Part shown: in pieces, positions 1 to 6,243 of the stretch
Layout: each line of letters starts with the position of its first letter
Numbering within the stretch: position 1 is the first letter of the stretch
Source: Clostridia bacterium
Lineage (GTDB): Bacteria > Bacillota > Clostridia > Oscillospirales > RGIG5299
DNA length: 64,000 nucleotides
Assembly: GCA_017504945.1 (NCBI GenBank)
Contig: JAFVQJ010000002.1
Coordinates: forward strand, 1 to 64,000
Reading direction: 5' to 3'
Program-made: the position numbers and the translations under genes
Notes under the pieces: generated by a model
The model's database searches: none
Told to the model about the DNA's origin: nothing
What the model saw: the letters and a program-made list of their open reading frames with translations, nothing else

Positions 1-124
1 AAACGGCCGTTGGAATAATGCTCCCGATGATTTCGAGTTGACGTTATATCCCAAAATACCGATGTCCGGCGAATAATCCTGCGGACGGTCCTCCGGGGCT
101 GTCCGCTCTCTTTCTCATTGATAA

Positions 125-556
125 CCTATTGGGACAGACGAGCTCGGGCATATCGAGATGGTAAGCAGCATAGTTTATCAGCTTACTCGCGGCCTTACTC
201 CCGAGGAGATAAAGAAGAGCGGCTTCGACGCCTATTTTATCGAACATACGACGGGCATCTACCCCGTAGCCGCATCGGGCGAACCCTTCAACGCCGTGGG
301 CTTTCAGTCGACGGGCGACATCATTGCCGATCTTCACGAGGATATGGCGGCGGAGCAGAAGGCACGGAAAAGCTACGACAACCTTATAACGCTTATCGAC
401 GACCCCGACGTGCTTGACCCCCTTAAATACCTTCGCGAGCGCGAGATAGTGCATTTCCAGCGCTTCGGTGAGGCGCTTCGCGTAGTGCAGGACAACTTGA
501 ATCCCAAAAACTTCTACTACACAAACCCCTCCTTCCCGACAAAAAGGTTAGGATAG
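125..556 (+). CDS. cotJC: CotJC-like spore-coat manganese catalase family protein, 5' part disrupted
   Basis: The C-terminal ~140 residues match the CotJC / manganese-catalase family of spore coat proteins. Visible are the metal-ligand style segments ELGH just before the first Met (158), DLHEDMAAEQKAR, and REREIVHFQRFGE, with the family-typical DDPDV between them. In this frame the homology runs upstream past that Met (IGTDELGHIE) but meets a stop at 122-124. The expected N-terminal half (GGPDGEL-type segment and beyond) appears only as scraps in other frames near 80-110. So this is either a decayed gene or a badly assembled contig end; the sharp loss of homology near position 1 favours the latter. 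It is followed by a good terminator at 561. Confidence 0.75.
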   Translation, partial: PIGTDELGHIEMVSSIVYQLTRGLTPEEIKKSGFDAYFIEHTTGIYPVAASGEPFNAVGFQSTGDIIADLHEDMAAEQKARKSYDNLITLIDDPDVLDPLKYLREREIVHFQRFGEALRVVQDNLNPKNFYYTNPSFPTKRLG

Positions 557-560
557 TAAC

Positions 561-596
561 ATCTCCGCCCGAGAGGGCGGAGATCTTGTTTTTATA
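561..596 (+). terminator. Rho-independent terminator after cotJC
   Basis: A 10-bp stem (ATCTCCGCCC / GGGCGGAGAT) with a 4-nt loop is followed by a T-rich tail, 5 bp after the stop codon. Confidence 0.85.
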
Positions 597-597
597 A

Positions 598-630
598 AAC
601 GAGAACCACGCGACTGTCGCGTGGTTCAAA
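598..630 (-). terminator. Reverse-strand terminator for the GT-C-like gene
   Basis: The near-perfect inverted repeat 604-614 / 616-626 is followed, on the reverse strand, by CTCGTTTT. It lies between two convergent genes. Confidence 0.6.
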
Positions 631-662
631 AGAGGTCAACCGGGTGAAAAAAGTGAAAGCCT

Positions 663-2345
663 TTATAAAAGCTCCTTTAGCCATTGGTAATGCTCGGTAA
701 GAGCGGTAACGAGCAGGGTGTTATCGCCAAAGAGCGAGAAATACCACACCTCGAAGAGAATAAACACGATAATTACGGGAATTGCGAATTTAAGCGCCCT
801 TTTGCAATGAGTTTTGATCGAATCGAGGGTGAGGTCAAAGTCCGCAAGGCAGTAGAAGGCAATAACTCCGTAGACGATGATATACCACGGGAGCAGATAG
901 CGTGATTCCATCTTGGTAAGACATGAAACGGCTCCCGAAAGAATTATCGCAAGGGTGGGCGCAAGGCAGAAAAAGCCGTGCTTTGCCCGCTCCCTTTTGT
1001 TTTTCGTTACAAAATATTTGTAAATGCAGTAAAACACCGTAACGACGAATACAGAAAGAAGCAGATGCCCCGTAAAAAGCCTTGCGAAAAAGCCGCTCAC
1101 AAGGTCGGTAACGTAGGAGGTGTTGTAGGTTGCCGACATTCCGAGAAAGGCGCCGTTTATCCACGATTTAAGATACCAGTCGGGATGCTTAAGAACGTCG
1201 CTGAAATAATCTCCGTAGCTGAAAAGCTTCTGATATTCTGCGTGGGGAGTGTTGGGATAGATCGCGGCGTATATCTCGTGGGTGGGGAAATCCTTAACGT
1301 AGAAATCGACCTTTTGCATAGTTGAAAGACCGTGCGCGTTGAAGAGCAAAAGGGGATAATTTTTGTTTTCCGCCGCAATGGAGTAATACTGCGTTTGGAC
1401 CTCCCACGAGGGAAGGTTGAGATGCTTATGATTTATTGCGACCTGCGGAAGCATAACGAGAACAACGCCGAGAAGAAGCGCCGAAAGTTTAATTGCCTTT
1501 CGCAAGCCGTTGACTGTGATTCTAACGGCAATGTGCATTTTCTCCGCCTTTTCGGTGAGAAAACCGAAAAATCCGCGCGTTATGCCGAAAAAGGAGTGCT
1601 TTTCCCTTGTAAAAAGCAGCTTGAGAGCAGTGAGGGCGAGCATGGCGTAGAAAAAGATGAGATAGCTTTGGCGCAGATTGTAGGCAAGCGCCGCGCCCGC
1701 ACCGCAGAAAAATGCGGCAAAAAGACCGAGCCTTCCGTCATCGAGCTTTAAATATCCCGCAAGAGAGATGAAAATGAAGCAGATAGCAGGAATATCGGTC
1801 AAGGGATGGGCAAGGTCGCCGCCCCAGAAGGCAACGAAGAAAACGGAGAAGAACAAAACGGAAAAATAGTTGTATTTTTTCTTGAATATCCTGTTGAAAA
1901 CATAGGGTGCAAGGTAGACCAAAATTGCCGAAACGAAGATAGAATTGCAAAAATAGTAGGCGCAAACGGGGTCTTCAAAGCCGAAAAAGGCTCCGACCTT
2001 AATAAAAATGAAGACCATAAAGGATATTGAATAGCCTCTTGCGAAAGAGGTGAAATTTGCAAAGTCAAATTCCCCACCCTCGGGGACGAAATGGTAGGAG
2101 GAAAGCCAATAGCCGTAGGCGTCGCCCGTGAAATTCGGGGGCTTATTGGTAAATGCAACGAAATAGAGCGCGACGGCAAGAAGCACAAAGAAAACGAAGC
2201 GCAAGACTCCGTCAAAAAGCTTCTCTCCAGCCGTTTTTGCACAGAGAGGGCTTTGATTTTTGTCTTTAAAGATCGCCGAGAGCTTGCAGACAACACTGCC
2301 TGCAGACTCTGTTATTTTTTCGGTAAAGCCGCGAATATCGGGCAC
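663..2345 (-). CDS. Polytopic membrane protein, GT-C/GT39-like glycosyltransferase
   Basis: This 560-residue protein has a ~45-residue cytosolic N-terminus and then roughly a dozen hydrophobic segments. The first outer loop holds an acidic-aromatic motif (GDAYGYW), in the place where GT-C enzymes (ArnT, PMT, GT39 families) carry a catalytic Asp. A large loop around residues 300-400 and a short C-terminal outer segment also fit that fold. Inferred role: transfer of a sugar from a lipid-linked donor on the outer face of the membrane. The start is GTG with AAGGAGG seven bases upstream. A terminator-like hairpin separates it from the SGNH esterase gene upstream, so it may be its own unit. No acceptor or donor can be read from the context. 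Confidence 0.6.
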   Translation of the reverse strand: MPDIRGFTEKITESAGSVVCKLSAIFKDKNQSPLCAKTAGEKLFDGVLRFVFFVLLAVALYFVAFTNKPPNFTGDAYGYWLSSYHFVPEGGEFDFANFTSFARGYSISFMVFIFIKVGAFFGFEDPVCAYYFCNSIFVSAILVYLAPYVFNRIFKKKYNYFSVLFFSVFFVAFWGGDLAHPLTDIPAICFIFISLAGYLKLDDGRLGLFAAFFCGAGAALAYNLRQSYLIFFYAMLALTALKLLFTREKHSFFGITRGFFGFLTEKAEKMHIAVRITVNGLRKAIKLSALLLGVVLVMLPQVAINHKHLNLPSWEVQTQYYSIAAENKNYPLLLFNAHGLSTMQKVDFYVKDFPTHEIYAAIYPNTPHAEYQKLFSYGDYFSDVLKHPDWYLKSWINGAFLGMSATYNTSYVTDLVSGFFARLFTGHLLLSVFVVTVFYCIYKYFVTKNKRERAKHGFFCLAPTLAIILSGAVSCLTKMESRYLLPWYIIVYGVIAFYCLADFDLTLDSIKTHCKRALKFAIPVIIVFILFEVWYFSLFGDNTLLVTALTEHYQWLKELL

Positions 2346-2409
2346 AGGTAACGCCTCCTTGTGTTTTTTGCTTCAAAAAGAAGCAAATGCTTTGCAAAAA
2401 TGGCAAAAA

Positions 2410-2447
2410 AGCCCTTGGTTGCGCTTTTGGCAACCAAAGGGCTTATC
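2410..2447 (-). terminator. Terminator after the SGNH esterase gene
   Basis: A stem pairing AGCCCTTTGGTTGC with GCAACCAAGGGCT (one bulge) is followed on the reverse strand by TTTTTTGCC. In the forward direction it also runs into T-rich sequence, so it may act both ways. Confidence 0.7.
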
Positions 2448-2515
2448 TTTTCTTTTTTAAAAGACTGCAAGACTGAAACCGCATTTAAAAGGCTCATCGG
2501 TCTTACTCCTTTAAA

Positions 2516-3577
2516 TTATTTTACACCGAGCTCGGAAAGTGCTTTAAGCACCTTTATCGCCATTCTCGAAAAGCCGAGATCGTTGGGATGGCAGCCGTCG
2601 GTGGTGCAGCCGTCCTTGAAGCGACCGTCGAAGATATGCTTGCCGTCAACAAATGCGACCTTGTCGCCGCGCTCCTTGGCGATGCGGTAGGTATTCATAA
2701 TTATCTCGCGGCGGGCAAAGTCCTCCGAGTCATCGCCTCGGTAGTCGGGCTTTGAAAGAATTACTATGGGAAGAGAGGGGTTTTTCTCTCTCACTCTCTC
2801 ATAGCAGGCAAGATGGGTCTCTTTTAAAAAGTCAACGGTGGGACAGTTGTGGTCGTAATCGTAAACGAAGGCGGTGAGATCGAGGGTGTTTATGTAGTCC
2901 GCCATAATAAGCTCGCCCTGACAGCTTCCCGAAAATCCGAGGTTTACCATAGGCGCGTCGAGCTCGCGACAGACGATGGTGGGGTAGGCCGTGCCGGGAT
3001 GCGAGCAGCAGCCGCCCTGCGTGATCGAGGAGCCGTAGAAGCAAATGGGCTTTTCGTTTTTAAAGGGGGTGGGGGCAAGAAGTCTGCTTCCCTCCTTGAC
3101 GCCGACGGATATCGAAACCACCTCGGCGTAGGTGGGAAGATTTAAGGTTATCTCCTTGAGTCCGGGCTTTAGAGGTATTGTAACGACGTTTTCCTTTTCA
3201 TTTTCGGAGGGGATAATATTGGCGTAATATTTTTTGTTTTTGCCCTTGCCAACGTAAACGTCCATACCGGCAAGACCTATCATGGAGAAATGAGGGTAAG
3301 GATAGATCCCCGAAAGAGTCGATTTTACCGCGAGGGTATCGGAATCGGTCTTGAAGCGGATCATACCGCCCGTCGAGCAGACCTGCATATTTTTAACGCC
3401 CCAGAAAAGCTTGGGGTCCTCGGCAAGAGCGGTGGGAAGCCTTCTGTAATTTCCGTTTTTCTCTTTGTTTGGGAGCCCCGAAAAGTCAAACGGGGGCAAA
3501 TTTGGGTCGAAATATACTATTCCGTTTTCATTTGCTATCGGAACGGCAAAATTCTTATCTACGTCGGTAAGCTTCAT
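2516..3577 (-). CDS. SGNH/GDSL hydrolase with GxDLY-type N-terminal domain
   Basis: 353 residues, probably a cytosolic esterase or acylhydrolase because no signal peptide is present. Residues ~15-165 form a beta-rich domain containing GMDVYV (104-109), as in the GxDLY domain that precedes this SGNH subfamily. The catalytic domain begins at ICFYGSSITQGG, which puts the nucleophile at Ser184; the block-V motif TTDGCHPND places Asp327 and His330. GFSGSCQG carries the block-II glycine. The substrate is unknown; family members deacetylate carbohydrates or cleave small esters. It lies 17 bp downstream of the small lipoprotein gene and is probably cotranscribed with it. Confidence 0.82.
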   Translation of the reverse strand: MKLTDVDKNFAVPIANENGIVYFDPNLPPFDFSGLPNKEKNGNYRRLPTALAEDPKLFWGVKNMQVCSTGGMIRFKTDSDTLAVKSTLSGIYPYPHFSMIGLAGMDVYVGKGKNKKYYANIIPSENEKENVVTIPLKPGLKEITLNLPTYAEVVSISVGVKEGSRLLAPTPFKNEKPICFYGSSITQGGCCSHPGTAYPTIVCRELDAPMVNLGFSGSCQGELIMADYINTLDLTAFVYDYDHNCPTVDFLKETHLACYERVREKNPSLPIVILSKPDYRGDDSEDFARREIIMNTYRIAKERGDKVAFVDGKHIFDGRFKDGCTTDGCHPNDLGFSRMAIKVLKALSELGVK

Positions 3578-3594
3578 TGCAAAAACCTCTCTTA

Positions 3595-4032
3595 TTACTG
3601 CTTTTCAAAGGTGAAATTATACTCGCCCTCGTCATCGTCCCACTCAATAGTGAGCAAATAGAGGTTTTCGCCGACCGATACGATATCAACGCCGCCGGCG
3701 TCGGTAACGGTTATTTTAAGGATAAAGCTTCCGCTTACTTTTGTAACCTCGTTTTCCGAAACGGAAACGTCGGATATCGCGGGCTGTGCCCACGCGCCGT
3801 AGGTGTCAACGGGGGCATTGCCAAGAGTTTCCATCATAACGACGTTGTTCGTCTTGACGGCGTTTGCAAAGGCAGTTGCCTTTTCTTTTATCTCTTCGGA
3901 GAGGTCAAGCTCCGAGGCAGAGGAGCTCGGAACGCTTGATTCGGGCAGAGAGGAGGGATCCTCTCCGCCGCCGCAGGAGGCAAGCGAAAGTGCAAGGATC
4001 AGTGTGAGAAGCAAAATAACGTATTTTTTCAT
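3595..4032 (-). CDS. Small lipoprotein of unknown function
   Basis: 145 residues. The signal peptide ends in a lipobox (LASC, Cys20), followed by a Gly/Glu/Ser/Pro-rich tether. The rest is about 105 residues of mixed helix and strand, with a beta-strand pattern toward the C-terminus (GSFILKITVTDAGG, LYLLTIEWDDDEG). This size and pattern recall small NTF2-like or DUF4878-type secreted lipoproteins, but I cannot assign a family. It would be anchored on the outer face of the membrane. It sits between the C_GCAxxG_C_C gene and the SGNH gene with gaps of 12 and 17 bp. Confidence 0.75.
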   Translation of the reverse strand: MKKYVILLLTLILALSLASCGGGEDPSSLPESSVPSSSASELDLSEEIKEKATAFANAVKTNNVVMMETLGNAPVDTYGAWAQPAISDVSVSENEVTKVSGSFILKITVTDAGGVDIVSVGENLYLLTIEWDDDEGEYNFTFEKQ

Positions 4033-4044
4033 AAAAATTCTCCT

Positions 4045-4500
4045 TTATAATATCGAAAGCTCTTTTAAGAAAGCCTCCAGATTGTCGGCGGCGCATTTTA
4101 CAAGCTCGCCGCAGGGACGCTTTTTGTAATATTCAGAGCTTCGTGCCTCGGGCGCGATGCCCTTTTTGACCTCGATGCCCTCAAGAAGCTCGCGGCAGAT
4201 GATAGTGCCGTTTTCTTTCTTGAATCTGTCGGCAAGCTCGCGCACATTTGCATAGAGCGCCATTTTGCCCTCGCTGTCCTTCGGGTCGGTGTATTTTTGA
4301 GTGAGTCCGAGAATAATGAAGCTTCCCGAAACGGCGCCGCAGACCTCTCTCATTCTTCCCATACCGCCGCCGAAGGGAGCGGCGATCGCGGAAAGCGACT
4401 CCGACGGAATATCAACGATATCGGAAAATGCAAGAGCAACTGCCTGCGAGCAGGTATAGCCCTCTTCAAAATAGTTTTTGGCGATCTCTCCGCGCGTCAC
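4045..4500 (-). CDS. C_GCAxxG_C_C family redox protein
   Basis: 151 residues with the signature of the C_GCAxxG_C_C family: YTCSQAV near residue 17, the Gly-rich FGGGMGRMREVCGAVSG at ~44-60, IICRELL, and a C-terminal pair in RPCGELVKCAADN. These conserved cysteines and the glycine loop suggest a metal- or cluster-linked redox protein; the family is poorly characterised and often lies near membrane or redox genes. The start is GTG, two bases after the stop of the DUF4364 gene, with AGGAGGAG overlapping that gene's end. Translational coupling is likely. Confidence 0.85.
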   Translation of the reverse strand: MTRGEIAKNYFEEGYTCSQAVALAFSDIVDIPSESLSAIAAPFGGGMGRMREVCGAVSGSFIILGLTQKYTDPKDSEGKMALYANVRELADRFKKENGTIICRELLEGIEVKKGIAPEARSSEYYKKRPCGELVKCAADNLEAFLKELSIL

Positions 4501-4502
4501 AG

Positions 4503-5081
4503 TCAGTTCTCCTCCTTTTCAAAGCTCTTTGCGCTCTCGGTGAGAAAGCCCATAAAGCTCATATATACCTTCTCGGGATCGGCCTTGAAAAGACGGCAAA
4601 GCGCCTTTGCCTGCCCTATGCTCGGCATATAAAGGGTAGATTCGAATATCTTCATGCTCTCGTCGTTAAGACCGAGCTTTACCATATAGCCCATGGGGAC
4701 CTCTACGATATCAGCCGTTACCGACTCCTTGCGGATTATAGCCGCGAGGGTGTTGGCTGCGGAAACGTCCGCCTTGTCGCGTATCGACTTGGGAATGTGG
4801 CGCTCAAGCTGTGAGAGCGCCGAAAAGCCCTTTGCGGTGGGGCTGTAATAATCCTCGCCGTCAATATCGGTCTTATCCATAAGACCGTCCTTCACAAGCT
4901 CCTTTAAGCAGCCTGTCATATCGAAATAGTTGCAAAGCTCCTCATAACGAACCGTGTCGGTTATTTCGGTGAGAGTCATTGGACGGCGCACCGAAATGAA
5001 AATATAAAGAAGCAAAAGCTTTATCTGCTCGGGGTCGTTTAACGAGCCGAGGTTGAGATCCTCATCAAAAAATTTTTTCAT
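4503..5081 (-). CDS. DUF4364 family protein, putative winged-helix regulator
   Basis: 192 residues from the ATG at 5081, which has GAGGT eight bases upstream; a GTG start nine codons earlier is possible but lacks a ribosome site. Residues ~15-80 look like a winged helix (LTEITDTVRYEELCNYFDM, then LKELVKDGLMDK and a wing around DGEDYY). Residues ~95-150 form a second alpha/beta domain typical of DUF4364 (PF14277), a family restricted to clostridia. It is divergent from the ECF S-component gene and the spacer contains a 34-bp palindrome, so local DNA-binding control is a reasonable inference, not shown. Confidence 0.8.
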   Translation of the reverse strand: MKKFFDEDLNLGSLNDPEQIKLLLLYIFISVRRPMTLTEITDTVRYEELCNYFDMTGCLKELVKDGLMDKTDIDGEDYYSPTAKGFSALSQLERHIPKSIRDKADVSAANTLAAIIRKESVTADIVEVPMGYMVKLGLNDESMKIFESTLYMPSIGQAKALCRLFKADPEKVYMSFMGFLTESAKSFEKEEN

Positions 5082-5115
5082 AACATTACCTCGAAATATT
5101 GCAATCACTTTGAAA

Positions 5116-5149
5116 AAGTAGTAAAATAATAAAAATTATTTCACTACTT
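5116..5149. promoter_or_regulatory. 34-bp palindrome in the divergent DUF4364 / ECF spacer
   Basis: The arms at 5116-5130 and 5135-5149 are 15 bp with one mismatch around an AAAA centre (AAGTAGTAAAATAAT and its complement). There is no T-run on either side. It lies 35 bp from the DUF4364 start and 59 bp from the ECF start, where an operator would be expected. Confidence 0.6.
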
Positions 5150-5208
5150 AATAATACATTATTTTTTAAGATTTGTAAAGAGTATTAAGACAAAAAGGAG
5201 ATATAAAA

Positions 5209-5805
5209 ATGTCAAAAAGAAACAACGGTATCGGAAAAATGACGGCACTTGCCCTACTCGGCGCAATAGTAGTCGTGCTTCAGATAATCTGCACCTTTAT
5301 AAAGTTCGGCCCCTTCTCGATAACGCTCGCTCTCGTGCCCGTGGTCATCGGCGCGGCGATCTACGGCTGGAAGGTCGGCGCAGGGCTCGGATTTATCTTC
5401 TCGGCGGTCGTATTTATAAGCGGAATAATCGGCTGGGACGGCGGCTTTATCAATATGATGATGCAGTATAATCCGGTGGCAACCGTTCTTGTCTGCTTCG
5501 GCAAGGGAACTGCGGCGGGGCTCGTTGCGGGGCTTTTATACCGTCCCGTTTCCAAGGCAAACGACACCGTTGCGGCAATCGTTGCGGGCGCCGCGGCACC
5601 TATTGTAAACACCGGACTTTTTGCGGCAACGATGCTCACCGTTTTCTCGGGATTTCTCTCGCAAAACGCCACCGCGGGCGGCTATGCATCGCCCGTCGTA
5701 ATGCTCTTTACAGCGTGGATAGGAGTCAACTTTATCGTTGAATTCGCCACTAACCTCGTGCTCAGCTCGGTAACGGTAAAGATCGCTCGACTTTTTGCAA
5801 AATAA
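5209..5805 (+). CDS. ECF transporter S component (substrate-binding membrane subunit)
   Basis: 198 residues, five or six membrane segments, no ATPase signature. The N-terminal helix, the loop KFGPFSITLALVPVVIGAAI and the following Gly-rich helices match the ECF-type S components (PF12822 group) that capture vitamins or related micronutrients and join a shared AAT energising module. No such module is encoded here, so this would be a group-II ECF system. The vitamin cannot be told from sequence; no riboswitch is visible in the 127-bp upstream spacer. RBS AAAAAGGAG lies eight bases before the ATG. It is monocistronic, with a terminator right after it. Confidence 0.82.
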   Translation: MSKRNNGIGKMTALALLGAIVVVLQIICTFIKFGPFSITLALVPVVIGAAIYGWKVGAGLGFIFSAVVFISGIIGWDGGFINMMMQYNPVATVLVCFGKGTAAGLVAGLLYRPVSKANDTVAAIVAGAAAPIVNTGLFAATMLTVFSGFLSQNATAGGYASPVVMLFTAWIGVNFIVEFATNLVLSSVTVKIARLFAK

Positions 5806-5823
5806 ATTTTTGGAAAAATCAAT

Positions 5824-5860
5824 AAAAGCAGGGCAAAATCGCCCTGCTTTTATTTTTTTC
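5824..5860 (+). terminator. Terminator after the ECF S-component gene
   Basis: An 11-bp stem AAAAGCAGGGC / GCCCTGCTTTT is followed by TATTTTTTTC. Confidence 0.92.
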
Positions 5861-6157
5861 ATTTTCACTTTAAAATGCTTTTAAAGGCTCTGTTTTGACA
5901 AAAAAACGCCTGAATTTTCACATAACTTCCCATTGAAAACGAGGTGTAAAAATTGTAAAATGCTTGAAAACGGGCGGTTAAAAAAGAGTGAAAAAACCGA
6001 AAGTTTGTTGAAAATGACGAAAGCCACAGATTTAAAATGCAATTAAAATAACTTTAAAATTGATTTAAAATAGAAATCTTTTGGGTTAAGAAATTTCAAA
6101 AATGGCAAAAAACGGAAAAAACGGCAAAAAACGACCTTTTTGAAAAGCCCGAAAGGA
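5861..6157 (+). promoter_or_regulatory. AT-rich upstream region with four 11-bp-phased TTAAAAT repeats
   Basis: This ~300 bp stretch has no plausible gene. TTAAAAT occurs at 6033-6039, 6044-6050, 6055-6061 and 6066-6072, an exact 11-bp step, with a further copy at 5870. Nearer the promoter, A-tracts alternate with ACGG/ACGA (6113-6133). The pattern suggests intrinsically curved DNA or a tandem protein-binding array upstream of the large transport operon. Confidence 0.55.
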
Positions 6158-6185
6158 TTGACAAATCGCATAAAAGGTATATAAT
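6158..6185 (+). promoter_or_regulatory. Sigma-A promoter of the large transport operon
   Basis: TTGACA (6158-6163) and TATAAT (6180-6185) with a 16-bp spacer; both hexamers are consensus. The leader to the ATG at 6244 is about 50 nt. Confidence 0.85.
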
Positions 6186-6243
6186 TATAATACTGAAATT
6201 GTCGTTTCAGCGTCTATCATATTCCCTGAAAGGATTGAAGCAA

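Noticed and set aside
5861-6157. CRISPR-like or iteron-type origin reading of the phased TTAAAAT repeats
   Set aside because: Repeats are 7 bp with 4-bp gaps, too short for CRISPR, and no replication gene or DnaA-box cluster is nearby.
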